Shown: positions 1 to 9,551, counted from the stretch's first letter. The stretch is 64,000 nt of DNA from Candidatus Nitrotoga sp. AM1P (GCF_013168275.1 NZ_AP019547.1:1426001-1490000); one strand, 5' to 3'. The notes: generated from the letters alone by a model not told the origin. Numbers and translations: made by a program.

Positions 1-991
1 CATTATTATATAGACCGACAATGCTGGTGTTCTGCAAAACCGGGCCGAGCTGAAAATGTTGCCATGCGAACTGGCCAAAACCCGCCCCCAGCAGAGGAAA
101 CTGGGTAAATATTTGCCATCCTTCTCGCCACAAATACAACCGGATGCTGCCGCCAGTCCCTTCACCAAACAGACGCCGCATCGTGGTAATACTACCAGCC
201 GCTCCTTCCAGCCAAGGAATTTGCACCACTCCATGCATCAAACCGAAGCCCAGCAACAGCAACAAGGTATAACGCAAAAGGGGTAAACAAGACTTATCGC
301 TACGCTGCCACAGCCAGGCCATGCCCGTCATAAGCAGCAAATACAACCAGACGCTACGCGAGCCGCTCAATACCAGAACAAATAGTAGCGGCATGGCCAA
401 CAGCGCAACATACCGTACGCGTAGCAGGCCGCGCATGTGCAGCAAACCCAATGAGATTAATCCCAGTGTAATGTAGTTGGCGAAATGGTTGGGCTGAGCC
501 ACATTGCCATAGACGGCTACGGAAATCTTGACGGTAACCACGGCATCCAAAAAAGTATGCCAGCGATAATGTTGCAATATGCCGGCCAGAGCATTGAGTT
601 CAGCCCCCACCAGCAGAAATGAAGCCAGCGCTGTCACCAATGCAGGCAAACCAAATTCCTCACGCAGGCGTTGACCGAGCATCATGAGTAGCGCCGCCCA
701 TAGCAAGTACAGAGCGAGTAACAAAATCTGATCAAAGTAGCTCACCCTGCCCAGCACAAACTGCATCATGCCTAACAGTAACAGCCCTATGGGCAACAAA
801 ACGATGAGTGGAAGTTGCGGTTGTAGCCAATAACGTTTTGTCATCAGCAAAGGCATGGCGCATAGCCCAAGAACAGCGGCACTCCATTCCTGATAAAACG
901 TAGTGAGCGGATAGGCATGGTAATAATACAAAAACGGCAACACCCACATTAACCCGGCGAATGCCAGGCTAATGTGGGCGATACTGGGCAA
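1..991 (-). CDS. PglL/Wzy-like O-oligosaccharyltransferase, 3' end cut by the window edge
   Basis: The minus frame is open from 991 to the window edge and gives about 330 residues of a polytopic inner-membrane protein. It starts at a TTG codon (991-989) just after GGAG, preceded by an in-frame stop, and the N-terminus has the hydrophobic pattern of this family. Around the middle is VYGNVAQPNHFANY, the Q-P-N-H signature I know from PglL-type O-oligosaccharyltransferases and related Wzy_C proteins. Further on are SGSRSVW and LWREGWQIF, and the end carries GFGQFAW and NTSIVGLYNN. The family moves a lipid-linked oligosaccharide onto protein (often pilin) or onto another acceptor on the periplasmic side. 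An O-antigen ligase is the alternative. No methionine start fits as well. The C-terminus is not visible. Confidence 0.75.
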   Translation of the reverse strand, partial: MPSIAHISLAFAGLMWVLPFLYYYHAYPLTTFYQEWSAAVLGLCAMPLLMTKRYWLQPQLPLIVLLPIGLLLLGMMQFVLGRVSYFDQILLLALYLLWAALLMMLGQRLREEFGLPALVTALASFLLVGAELNALAGILQHYRWHTFLDAVVTVKISVAVYGNVAQPNHFANYITLGLISLGLLHMRGLLRVRYVALLAMPLLFVLVLSGSRSVWLYLLLMTGMAWLWQRSDKSCLPLLRYTLLLLLGFGLMHGVVQIPWLEGAAGSITTMRRLFGEGTGGSIRLYLWREGWQIFTQFPLLGAGFGQFAWQHFQLGPVLQNTSIVGLYNN

Positions 992-1051
992 ACGATCTCC
1001 TCATTCTCTATTTAATGGATGGCATAACGAACAGAATATAAAAAAGAGGGG

Positions 1052-1918
1052 CTAAGGTTTGATGCGATAAAATCGCGTCTCCAGCGTTTTCCCTTTTACA
1101 TCTTCTAAGCGAGCATTCATGGCAAGCCCCAACTTTTCTAATCGGTCATCTGGATGAGGATGTGTTTTGAACAGCAGTGCCACACTGCCGTCATCTTTGG
1201 AAAAATGACCTATTTGCTGTAGCACTTCGGGCAACGCAAAGGCATCATAACCGGCGCGCGCGGCAAGCACCACCGCGATGCGGTCAGCCTCAAACTCAGC
1301 ATTTTTGTCGAGCGAACGTGCCACAATTTCCGCACCGTTACCAATCAGTTTCTGTACTTTGTCATTACCGCCGACCTGCTTGGAAATTAATTTTCCGCCC
1401 AAATCTATCAGGCTGCTTTTCTGTAAAATTTTTAAATGATGCTTACGGATGACATGGCCGATTTCGTGCCCCAGCACACCGGCCAGCTCTGCCTCATTTT
1501 GCAATAAGCTATACAGCCCGCGAGTCAGGAAAATATAACCTCCCGGTGCGGCAAAAGCATTGACATCACTCGATTCAATCACACCGAAATGCCAGGCCAA
1601 ATCGGGACGCTCGCTTTGATTTGCCACCCAACGCCCGACATTATTGACATAATTCTGCAAGCTCTGGTCTTTGACAAGCGCGGATGCACCCAGCAAGTTG
1701 CCCGCAATTTGTCGCCCTATTGTAATTTCTTCTTCCTGCGAAATTCCGACAAGCCCTAACAATGCACTACTCGTTGCGGCGTCAGATTTTTCTTCAATCT
1801 TTTTTTGCACGCCATCCTTAAGTATTTTCTTGAATTCCTCCTCGAAATAAAAGCTCCAGGCAGCACTACAAAGCAGCGTCAATATCGTAACCGACAAGTA
1901 TTTCATTATCGCTTTCAT
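1052..1918 (-). CDS. Periplasmic M48-family zinc metalloprotease
   Basis: 288-residue protein with an N-terminal signal peptide (roughly 1-22). The zinc site HEIGH lies at residues 151-155 and the third ligand in EFEAD at about 208-212, the layout of M48 peptidases (BepA/LoiP/YggG relatives). DVNAFAAPGGYIFLTRGL before the zinc site is the usual M48 substrate-groove strand. There is no TPR tail as in BepA, so it is closer to the short LoiP/Oma1-like type. It is the third gene of an operon after a CHASE2 protein and an SH3 protein, with a 12-nt gap. Envelope protein quality control is the likely role; the substrate is unknown. Confidence 0.93.
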   Translation of the reverse strand: MKAIMKYLSVTILTLLCSAAWSFYFEEEFKKILKDGVQKKIEEKSDAATSSALLGLVGISQEEEITIGRQIAGNLLGASALVKDQSLQNYVNNVGRWVANQSERPDLAWHFGVIESSDVNAFAAPGGYIFLTRGLYSLLQNEAELAGVLGHEIGHVIRKHHLKILQKSSLIDLGGKLISKQVGGNDKVQKLIGNGAEIVARSLDKNAEFEADRIAVVLAARAGYDAFALPEVLQQIGHFSKDDGSVALLFKTHPHPDDRLEKLGLAMNARLEDVKGKTLETRFYRIKP

Positions 1919-1930
1919 CAGAGCGATCCT

Positions 1931-2437
1931 TTATTCTGGGGAGACATCTGGGGGAGGAAGGTAATCGAACTTACGCGCAACCAGCTTCCCTTGAGTGGCG
2001 AACACCTGGGCTTCAGCTCGGTTTATCGCATACGACTCGACCAGATTCAGTTCGGTCTCATTATATTTAACGGACTGCAATTCTACTTCGTCAAGTCCGC
2101 GGATACCTGTAGTGGCAACTATTTTTCCTGTTCCTGCACGCCCCGACGCCATGCCCAAGAGTCCGCTTATATCACCAGAATCCTTACGCATTTCACCTTT
2201 TCGAATATTCAACATATGCACCCAGCCCTTGCCCTTTGGACTTTTTATTTGTAACCAACCGCCATTTTTCTTAACAATTTCCACTTTATCGCCAACCGAT
2301 AGCGTGGCAATTGTTTTAGCATCTCGGAACGGCTCGGCCTTGATTCCATCGGACCTGATCACACTTCCTGTTTCAGCGGCAAATGCAGGCATAGCCAGTA
2401 AAGCGACTAGTACAATTCCTAACCTGATCGAATTCAT
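1931..2437 (-). CDS. Exported SH3-domain protein
   Basis: 168 residues with a clear signal peptide ending AFA-AE near residue 21. Residues 24-80 form a bacterial SH3 domain (SVGDKVEIVKKNGGWLQIK, then GWVHMLNIR). The remainder has the TGIRGLDEVEL segment that recurs in SH3 proteins encoded beside M48 proteases. The start overlaps the stop of the upstream CHASE2 gene by 4 nt, so the two are probably translationally coupled. It probably binds peptidoglycan or protein in the periplasm; no enzymatic residues are seen. Confidence 0.9.
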   Translation of the reverse strand: MNSIRLGIVLVALLAMPAFAAETGSVIRSDGIKAEPFRDAKTIATLSVGDKVEIVKKNGGWLQIKSPKGKGWVHMLNIRKGEMRKDSGDISGLLGMASGRAGTGKIVATTGIRGLDEVELQSVKYNETELNLVESYAINRAEAQVFATQGKLVARKFDYLPPPDVSPE

Positions 2438-4143
2438 AGTGCCTTTTTTTGTTGTTCATTCCAGCGCAGCAATGCTTCAGCAAACATTACGCGCCAACAA
2501 TCGCGCGCCTCTTTGCCCCCAGAAATTTTCCCTTGATGTACAAACCAACTAACCGCAATGTCAGGGGCAATTATACATTTGCTTACCAGTTGCGGGAACG
2601 CAGCGATCACCGCTGCAACATCCTCTATCACCCGTGCAGCACCATTCGCATCTTCCTGATCTACTATCCAGGAAATCGAGAATGTCTTTTCGAATAAATC
2701 CCACAAGCCTTTTTGATAACCTCTCAACACTTCTACACTTTTCTGTTCAGTTCCCGTATTTTCAAGGCCGTAGCGGATTTTTTCCATCATTGCATCGGTC
2801 AGTATATTTTGAGCTACGTCAAGGCGAATTAATAACAATGTGGCATGTAATTCACCCTGACGCTCGCTGGAAACACGCACCATGCTTTGTTCCAGTATCT
2901 TGCCAGTGGCGGCAGAATACACACGTGCAATAGCAAAATAAATCAGACCTAATGTTACCGACCCGGTGATGTTGATGTAGGTGTCGGCAAAGTTAATGCT
3001 GGCATAAGAAATACCAATCAATATAAATTGCGACGCGCCAAATAAAAGGTCTATTTTGCTGCGCCCGACATTGTTATAAAAGCCCCAAGCTGTGGCCCAA
3101 ATAATGCACAGTGTTATTAAAAGATAAATCTCGCGTGCTTCAGGAAAACGCAGATAATCATTATGTTTAAAATTATCTATAGCGGTAGCAAGAATTTCCA
3201 CGCCCGGGTGCATTTTGCTCATAGGCGTGGGTTTAATGTCAAACAAACTAGGCGCAGTAGAACCAATAATGACGATTTTGTTTTTGAATTCGTCTTGCGG
3301 GCGCTTTTTTTCCTTACTGCCCATATCCGTGAACACGTCGTGGAAACTGACATATTGATACGAAAATGGCGGGCCGCGCCAATTGAGCAGAACGCGTTGT
3401 GCAGCAGGCTCAGTCCAGCCGAGATCACGCGCCACTCGCGTTGGCAGTGACGGCAATTTCCATCCATAATCGTCACGGTAGACACTATACTGTCGCACAA
3501 TGCCATCCGCGTCGGGATAGATATTATGCAACCCAAGACGCCCACCTTTAAGTGCTGCCGGAAATTGTGGCAGTACCACAGCGATAGTGGCCTCCAGCTG
3601 AGCATCATTGAATAGCGGCACAACACCGGGAATCATGGCAGGCTTCACCAGGCTCAAGGGATCACTTGACGGATCAAGACGCAGCAAGGGGAAATAAGTA
3701 TTGTTTGTGGCAGCAACAGCGGAGTCAAAATAAGCATCGCTGTCAGGATTGTATATGTCAGCATCGCTGAACAAGATGTCGAACACTATTGCTTTAGGTT
3801 GCTGCTTTTCGACCTGCTCGAGAAACTCCCCCAGCACTTGGCGCGGCCAAGGCCAACGCCCGTAGTCTTTGGCCATAGCGGCGAGGCTGGCCTCATTGAT
3901 GTCCACGATTACAATATCGCTATCAGGCTTGGGCACAATGATGCGGTAGCGCACCATCGCATCAAAAGCCTGCTGACGCATACCAGAAATGATATGCAAT
4001 TGCATGGTATCCAACACGGCAAATAACGTGAATAGTGCTGCAAGATAAAGATAGAATTTTTTTTGCCAAAACTTGGCGAGCAGCGCGGAGGATTTGGAAT
4101 AAGCCAAACGCAGCCGATTAGTGAAATAAATATTAAGATTCAT
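2434..4143 (-). CDS. CHASE2-domain transmembrane sensor protein
   Basis: 569 residues. One membrane segment near residues 30-50 is followed by a long periplasmic CHASE2 domain (about 55-330: DIVIVDINEASLAAM, GRWPWPRQVLGEFLEQ, KAIVFDILFSD, NKIVIIGSTAPSLFDIKPTPM). Two or three membrane helices follow at about 345-415. The cytoplasmic tail of about 150 residues shows no cyclase, kinase or GGDEF motif I recognise, which is unusual, because CHASE2 is normally fused to a signalling output. It is first gene of the operon with the SH3 and M48 genes, so the sensor may report envelope state and the other two act on it. This reading is inference from context. Confidence 0.92.
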   Translation of the reverse strand: MNLNIYFTNRLRLAYSKSSALLAKFWQKKFYLYLAALFTLFAVLDTMQLHIISGMRQQAFDAMVRYRIIVPKPDSDIVIVDINEASLAAMAKDYGRWPWPRQVLGEFLEQVEKQQPKAIVFDILFSDADIYNPDSDAYFDSAVAATNNTYFPLLRLDPSSDPLSLVKPAMIPGVVPLFNDAQLEATIAVVLPQFPAALKGGRLGLHNIYPDADGIVRQYSVYRDDYGWKLPSLPTRVARDLGWTEPAAQRVLLNWRGPPFSYQYVSFHDVFTDMGSKEKKRPQDEFKNKIVIIGSTAPSLFDIKPTPMSKMHPGVEILATAIDNFKHNDYLRFPEAREIYLLITLCIIWATAWGFYNNVGRSKIDLLFGASQFILIGISYASINFADTYINITGSVTLGLIYFAIARVYSAATGKILEQSMVRVSSERQGELHATLLLIRLDVAQNILTDAMMEKIRYGLENTGTEQKSVEVLRGYQKGLWDLFEKTFSISWIVDQEDANGAARVIEDVAAVIAAFPQLVSKCIIAPDIAVSWFVHQGKISGGKEARDCWRVMFAEALLRWNEQQKKAL

Positions 4144-4545
4144 CGCAAAAATCCAATATTGATATCGTATCGCTCTGTTTTACGCATTTTGAATGGCGCA
4201 TTCAAATCAACTTAATAAGTTACAAATTATGTAAGATTACAGAGAACATGGCGTCACACTCCAAAATACTATCCTCCGAATGCTCACACGAAACCAGCCG
4301 ATACAGAATTCGCCGCAAATGATTTCTATCAGCTTGAGAGTGCGCGAGTCACCAACACGGTAATAACGAAACTTGCAGAACATCGTCATCTCTATGTTAT
4401 TTCATTGCATTTTCAAAATTTTTTTACCGTTATTCTTTACGGTTAACATCGTGCGAAGCCCAGAATGCCTGGCAGTCAAGAAATCAGCTAAAATAGTACC
4501 CTTAAATCAGTAGCCAATTAATATTTAAACTATCCAAAGTCCGGT
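4144..4545. other. Divergent intergenic region between the CHASE2 operon and gpmI
   Basis: About 400 bases, AT-rich. It must hold the start sites of both the minus-strand envelope operon and the plus-strand gpmI operon. I see no convincing -35/-10 pair, no RNA gene, and no open frame longer than about 25 codons with a ribosome-binding site. Confidence 0.5.
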
Positions 4546-6084
4546 ATGAAAATCACCCCTGTCCTCCTACTCATCCTCGACGGCTTCGGCCACAGTGAAG
4601 AAACTGACCACAATGCTATCGCCCATGCGCACAAACCAAACTGGGACAGACTATGGCATGACTATCCCCACACGCTGATCCGTACATCTGAATTATCGGT
4701 AGGCCTTCCGCAAGGCCAGATGGGAAACTCTGAAGTTGGCCATCTCAATATCGGCGCAGGTCGCGTGATATACCAGGAACTCTCACGGGTGGATGCAGCC
4801 ATTCAGGACGGAAGCTTCTACAGTAATCCGGCATTCATGCAAGCAATTGAACATGCCAAGCAGCATAACACTGCACTACATATCATGGGGCTGCTGTCAC
4901 CCGGCGGGGTGCATAGTCACGAAGATCATATCCACGCCATGTTGGAACTGGCAGCGCGCGCTGGACTCCGCAAAATATTTATCCATGCCTTTCTCGATGG
5001 TCGTGACACACCGCCGCGAAGCGCCGCACATTCACTACAACGACTGCAGGAAAAATGTGTCACATTGGGCGTTGGGCGTATTGCTTCCATAATCGGCCGC
5101 TATTATGCAATGGACCGAGATAACCGCTGGGAACGAGTGCAGGAGGCCTATGACTTATTGACTCAAGGCAAGGCTGAGTTCCGCTCATCTGATGCTCAGG
5201 ATGGATTGCAGCAAGCCTATGCACGCGGAGAAAATGACGAGTTCGTTAAAGCAACTATCATCACCTCATCCACTGAACCACCCGTTACCATGCAGAACGG
5301 AGACGTCGCGGTATTCATGAACTACCGCGCCGACCGCGCACGCCAATTAACCCGCGCACTGACCGATCCGACGTTTGATAGCTTTACGCGTGCATATTTT
5401 CCCAAGCTGGCGAGCTTTGTCACACTGAGCAGCTATGGTGAGGACTTTCATCTCTCAGCGGCATTCATGTCCACAGCCATCCACAATTGTTTTGGCGAGT
5501 ATCTTTCCGACTTGGGGCTGAAACAATTACGCATCGCAGAAACGGAAAAATATGCCCATGTCACCTATTTTTTCAATGGCGGCAAGGAGCATCCTTACCC
5601 CGGCGAGGACCGTATCCTGGTGCCATCCCCCAAAGTGGCAACCTATGACCTCAAACCAGAAATGAGTGCTTTTGAGGTTACTGACAAACTGGAAGCGGCC
5701 ATTCGTAGCGGACAGTATCAAGCCATGATCTGTAATTATGCCAACGGCGACATGGTCGGCCATAGCGGCATTATGGAAGCGGCAGTCAAGGCCATTGAAG
5801 CCTTGGATGTATGTATCGGGCGGGTAGTAAACACCATGCTGGAATATGGCGGTGAGGTGCTGATTACCGCTGATCACGGCAATGCCGAGCAGATGCTGGA
5901 TCGCACTACGCAACAAGCACATACCGCACATACACTTAACTTGGTGCCATTGTTGTATATAGGTCGTAAGGCGCAAATAGCTGACAGTGGCTCGCTTCAG
6001 GATGTTACTCCAACTTTGCTCGCCATGATGGGTCTGCCACAACCGCCTGAAATGACAGGCCAGTCGCTTATCTCAATCCAGTGA
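4546..6084 (+). CDS. gpmI: 2,3-bisphosphoglycerate-independent phosphoglycerate mutase
   Basis: 512 residues, normal length for GpmI. It interconverts 3- and 2-phosphoglycerate in glycolysis/gluconeogenesis using two Mn ions and a phosphoserine intermediate. Visible: LILDGFG with Asp12, GNSEVGH with nucleophile Ser62, FIHAFLDGRDTPPRSA, IGRYYAMDRDNRWER, MNYRADRARQ, NYANGDMVGHSG and ITADHGNAEQM, all typical alkaline-phosphatase-superfamily blocks. It heads an operon with the envC-like gene; its TGA overlaps the next gene's GTG. In an autotroph it carries Calvin-cycle 3-phosphoglycerate towards pyruvate. Confidence 0.98.
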   Translation: MKITPVLLLILDGFGHSEETDHNAIAHAHKPNWDRLWHDYPHTLIRTSELSVGLPQGQMGNSEVGHLNIGAGRVIYQELSRVDAAIQDGSFYSNPAFMQAIEHAKQHNTALHIMGLLSPGGVHSHEDHIHAMLELAARAGLRKIFIHAFLDGRDTPPRSAAHSLQRLQEKCVTLGVGRIASIIGRYYAMDRDNRWERVQEAYDLLTQGKAEFRSSDAQDGLQQAYARGENDEFVKATIITSSTEPPVTMQNGDVAVFMNYRADRARQLTRALTDPTFDSFTRAYFPKLASFVTLSSYGEDFHLSAAFMSTAIHNCFGEYLSDLGLKQLRIAETEKYAHVTYFFNGGKEHPYPGEDRILVPSPKVATYDLKPEMSAFEVTDKLEAAIRSGQYQAMICNYANGDMVGHSGIMEAAVKAIEALDVCIGRVVNTMLEYGGEVLITADHGNAEQMLDRTTQQAHTAHTLNLVPLLYIGRKAQIADSGSLQDVTPTLLAMMGLPQPPEMTGQSLISIQ

Positions 6085-7253
6085 CCGCACTGATCCGCCA
6101 CGCGTTTCTGCTGTATATCTGCTGGATGGCAGGCATAAACAGCACTCATGCCTTACAGCAGGAAGAGCTGGACAACCTGCGCAAGCAAATCTCTGTGCTA
6201 CAGAAGGAATTGGAAAAAACCACTGAGTCTCAATCCGAAGCAACAGACGAACTTCGTGAATCAGAACGCGCTATCAGCAATAGCAAGCGCAAGCTGGCTG
6301 AGCTGTCATCGCAACACCGTGCCGCAGACCACACCTTGGAGAAGTTGCAACAGCAAGCGCAGCAACTGGAAAGAGATATGCAGACCCAGCAAACAATGCT
6401 CAGCAAACTCCTCTACCAGCAATATTTGGGCGGCAAACAAGAATACTTCAAGCTGTTGCTCAACAATCATGACCCCGATCAAGCCGCACGTGAAATGCGC
6501 TATTATGAATATATCGCGCGCGGCCGTTCGAATTGGCTCAATATGTTACGCGTAAATCTTGCGCAGCTAAATGAGGTCGTCCAACTCACTCAACAAAAGA
6601 GCGGTGAAATTGCGGCGCTGCAAGCAGAAGAAAATGCGCAGCAGAAAATCTTGGAAAAGGACAAGCTTGCGCGTCAGCAAGTAATCAATCAGTTTGCCCA
6701 ACAACTTAAACAACAGCGCCACGAAATTGGTCGCCTGCAACGCGACGAAAACCGCTTGTCACAACTGGTGGCCAAGCTCTCCAAAATGTTGACGCAGAAA
6801 AAAGGCAAAGGGGTATTCAACAATGATAAATTGCCTGATAATCGCTTCGATGGCAAGCCGTTCGAGCAACTTAAAGGCAAGCTAACGCTGCCGGTCATGG
6901 GTGAGGTGGTCAATAAATTCGGCAGCGCACGTCCAGACAGTACCGTACTTTGGAGAGGTTTACTATTACGCGCAGCAAACGGTCAACCAGTGAAATCGGT
7001 AGCGGCCGGACGTGTCGTATTTGCCGATTGGTTGCGCGGCTTCGGGAACTTATTGATCATTGATCATGGCAAAGGCTACATGAGCTTGTACGGCAATAAT
7101 GAAACGCTATACAAACAAGTAGGTGACATCTTGCGTGGGGGCGACACCGTAGCGGCCGTTGGCAACAGCGGCGGAAATGAAGATTCCGGTGTATACTTTG
7201 AGCTGCGCCACAGGGGCGAGCCTCTAGACCCTATAAAGTGGATAGCCCGATGA
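6081..7253 (+). CDS. envC: EnvC-like murein hydrolase activator (degenerate LytM/M23 domain)
   Basis: 390 residues starting at GTG that overlaps the gpmI stop (GTGA). Signal peptide about 1-24, then a long coiled coil (about 25-255, rich in Q/E/L heptads), then a C-terminal LytM domain (about 280-390). In active M23 peptidases the metal ligands are HxxxD and HxH. Here the first His is replaced (STVLWRGLLL) and the last motif is YFELRHRGEPLDP, so the domain looks catalytically dead, as in EnvC. The known role of that family is to activate AmiA/AmiB amidases at the septum. Neighbours gpmI and ctpA match the usual proteobacterial order. Confidence 0.93.
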   Translation: MTALIRHAFLLYICWMAGINSTHALQQEELDNLRKQISVLQKELEKTTESQSEATDELRESERAISNSKRKLAELSSQHRAADHTLEKLQQQAQQLERDMQTQQTMLSKLLYQQYLGGKQEYFKLLLNNHDPDQAAREMRYYEYIARGRSNWLNMLRVNLAQLNEVVQLTQQKSGEIAALQAEENAQQKILEKDKLARQQVINQFAQQLKQQRHEIGRLQRDENRLSQLVAKLSKMLTQKKGKGVFNNDKLPDNRFDGKPFEQLKGKLTLPVMGEVVNKFGSARPDSTVLWRGLLLRAANGQPVKSVAAGRVVFADWLRGFGNLLIIDHGKGYMSLYGNNETLYKQVGDILRGGDTVAAVGNSGGNEDSGVYFELRHRGEPLDPIKWIAR

Positions 7254-7303
7254 AATCACTCATGAAGAATCATGTTGCAACAAAACAACTTTAGAGGTCA
7301 TAC

Positions 7304-8722
7304 ATGCGTAGTCGTATTGAAAAAATTGGATTAATCGGACTAGGGCTGATCGCAGGTGTGTTGATCAGCCTGCAATTCTCTGCTATCGCGGATAAGGACA
7401 GCGCTGAGCCGCTGCCGATTGAAGAGCTGCGTGCCTTCTCAGAGGTGTTTGGCCGCATCAAGAGTGACTATGTAGAGCCGGTCACCGACAAAAAATTGAT
7501 CACCGAAGCCATCACCGGCATGCTGACCGGCTTGGATCCGCACTCCGCCTACCTGGATGCCGATGCGTTCAAGGAACTACAAATCGGTACACAAGGCGAA
7601 TTTGGCGGTTTAGGCATTGAGGTAGGGATGGAAGACGGACTGGTGAAAGTAATTTCGCCAATTGAAGATTCTCCTGCCTATCATGCAGGCATGAAGAGCG
7701 GCGATCTGATCATCAAACTCGACGACGTGATGGTGAAGAGCCTGACGCTGGGTGATGCGGTTAAGCGCATGCGCGGCAAGCCAGGCAGCAAAATTATCTT
7801 GACCGTGATTCGCAAGGACGCACCCAAACCGTTGACCTTTACGTTAACTCGCGCCATTATTAAAGTGCAAAGTGTAAAGTCCAAGCTGATCGAACCTGGC
7901 TATGCTTTTATTCGCATCACCCAATTTCAGGAACACACTGGCGAGAATCTCGCCACTGCGCTTAACAACCTGTTCAAACAGAACCAAGGCACTATGAAAG
8001 GCTTGGTATTGGATCTACGTAACGATCCAGGTGGCTTGCTCAATAGTTCAGTAGCAGCATCTGCCGCCTTCCTGCCCAAGGATGCTCTAGTGGTATATAC
8101 CGAAGGGCGTAACTCAGATGCTAAGATGCGCCTGACCGCCGTTCCTAATGACTATCTGCGCAACAACGAAAAAGATTACCTGAAAAATCTACCTGCGGCA
8201 GTCAAGACCGTGCCGATGATCGTGCTGGTGAATGGCGGCTCTGCCTCCGCTTCAGAAATCGTGGCAGGTGCGTTACAAGATCATAAACGCGCTGTCATCA
8301 TGGGTACCCAAACCTTTGGCAAAGGCTCAGTACAGTCAGTTCTGCCGCTAGGCAACAATACCGCCATCAAGCTCACTACAGCGCGTTATTTCACCCCTGG
8401 TGGCCGCTCTATCCAAGCCAAGGGTATCGTCCCTGACATCGTAGTGGAAGACCCGGCAACTATCGATCAAGATCAAACCTTCCGCATGCGCGAGGCCGAT
8501 TTGGAGCGTCACTTGAGCAACAGTCAAGAAGTTGATGTGAAGGCTGGCGTCACCGTAAAGCCCACAACTCCGGCTCCGGCTACGCCAACTAAATCACCGA
8601 CCAAACGCGAGGAAGGCGATACAGCAAAACCCAAAATGCTCGAGTTCGGATCAAAAGAAGATTACCAATTACATCAAGCTTTAAATTTGTTAAAGGGTAT
8701 GAATATATTGCAAGGGAAGTAA
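7304..8722 (+). CDS. ctpA: Carboxyl-terminal processing peptidase (S41)
   Basis: 472 residues. An N-terminal hydrophobic segment (about 10-28) exports or anchors it. The PDZ domain follows at about 95-170 (GGLGIEVGMEDGLVKVISP, SPAYHAGMKSGDLIIKLDD), then the S41 core with LRNDPGGLL. The catalytic serine lies in NGGSASASEIVAGALQD, and the partnering lysine in FGKGSVQSVLPL. The C-terminus has a Pro/Thr/Lys-rich linker (about 410-440). An AGAGG-type ribosome-binding site precedes ATG. It cleaves C-termini of periplasmic proteins; linkage to an envC-like gene suggests cell-wall hydrolase control. Confidence 0.96.
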   Translation: MRSRIEKIGLIGLGLIAGVLISLQFSAIADKDSAEPLPIEELRAFSEVFGRIKSDYVEPVTDKKLITEAITGMLTGLDPHSAYLDADAFKELQIGTQGEFGGLGIEVGMEDGLVKVISPIEDSPAYHAGMKSGDLIIKLDDVMVKSLTLGDAVKRMRGKPGSKIILTVIRKDAPKPLTFTLTRAIIKVQSVKSKLIEPGYAFIRITQFQEHTGENLATALNNLFKQNQGTMKGLVLDLRNDPGGLLNSSVAASAAFLPKDALVVYTEGRNSDAKMRLTAVPNDYLRNNEKDYLKNLPAAVKTVPMIVLVNGGSASASEIVAGALQDHKRAVIMGTQTFGKGSVQSVLPLGNNTAIKLTTARYFTPGGRSIQAKGIVPDIVVEDPATIDQDQTFRMREADLERHLSNSQEVDVKAGVTVKPTTPAPATPTKSPTKREEGDTAKPKMLEFGSKEDYQLHQALNLLKGMNILQGK

Positions 8723-8757
8723 GCGAATAACAATAACTTTCTTCTCTTCCATATCGC

Positions 8758-9507
8758 ATGAATGACGAACAGTTACTGCGCTATAGCCGCCACATCCTGT
8801 TGCCTGACATTGGCATCGAAGGGCAACAGAAATTACGGGATGCGCACGCACTGATAATAGGTGCAGGCGGACTCGGTTCTCCCGCTGCCATGTACCTTGC
8901 CTCCAGCGGCGTTGGCACCTTGACTCTGTGCGACGGTGACACTGTAGACCTGACCAATCTGCAACGCCAAATCGTACACCGCACTTCCAGCATCGGAATG
9001 GCTAAGGTAGATTCTGCCCATACCTCGCTCGCTGAAATCAATCCCGATGTTCGCGTCATAGCGCTGAATGAACGCGCAGATCAAACGCGTTTATTTGAAC
9101 TAATTGACCAAGCCGATGTAGTACTCGATTGCAGCGATAACTTCGCTACGCGCTATGCGCTTAACCAAGTTTGCGTGCAACTAAAAAAACCTTTTGTATC
9201 CGGCGCGGCTACCCGTTTTGACGGCCAAGTAGCCGTATTTGACATGCGCCATCCTCACAGCCCTTGCTATCACTGCCTGTATCCTGAACAGTCTGATGCT
9301 TTAGAAACACGTTGCGCGGTAATGGGAGTATTTGCCCCACTAGTCGGCATTATCGGTAGCATGCAAGCCGCTGAGGCACTCAAGTTATTGATGGGAATAG
9401 GTACGCTACTGTGTAGCAGATTGCTGGTAACAGATTTGCTGCATATGGAACTGCGCACTGTTAAGTTGAAAAAAGATCCAGCTTGCCTAATTTGTGGCAC
9501 GCCATAA
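8758..9507 (+). CDS. moeB: MoeB/ThiF-family sulfur-carrier adenylyltransferase
   Basis: 249 residues. Nucleotide site GAGGLGSPA at about 36-44. DGDTVDLTNLQRQ and the Asp of VLDCSDNFATRY are the adenylation signature. Two CxxC pairs (CYHC near 175 and CLIC near the end) would bind structural zinc. The family adenylates the C-terminal Gly-Gly of MoaD (molybdopterin) or ThiS (thiazole). The protein lacks the C-terminal rhodanese domain of the larger MoeZ type. MoeB is preferred because of family similarity; ThiF or HesA is possible. Molybdopterin supply matters here because a molybdoenzyme cluster lies at the right end of the window. Confidence 0.9.
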   Translation: MNDEQLLRYSRHILLPDIGIEGQQKLRDAHALIIGAGGLGSPAAMYLASSGVGTLTLCDGDTVDLTNLQRQIVHRTSSIGMAKVDSAHTSLAEINPDVRVIALNERADQTRLFELIDQADVVLDCSDNFATRYALNQVCVQLKKPFVSGAATRFDGQVAVFDMRHPHSPCYHCLYPEQSDALETRCAVMGVFAPLVGIIGSMQAAEALKLLMGIGTLLCSRLLVTDLLHMELRTVKLKKDPACLICGTP

Positions 9508-9531
9508 AATATAGCGTCTAACAGAAAATCT

Positions 9532-9551
9532 CTGTCTTTGATAAAAGACAG
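9532..9551 (+). terminator. Hairpin after moeB, possible terminator
   Basis: CTGTCTTT-GATA-AAAGACAG, a perfect 8-bp stem 25 nt after the moeB stop. A T-run (GTTTTTGG) comes only after ten further bases, so it is a weak candidate for an intrinsic terminator. Confidence 0.45.

Noticed and set aside
732..947. 71-codon minus frame
   Set aside because: Lies within the PglL-like gene in another frame; the frame with family motifs wins.
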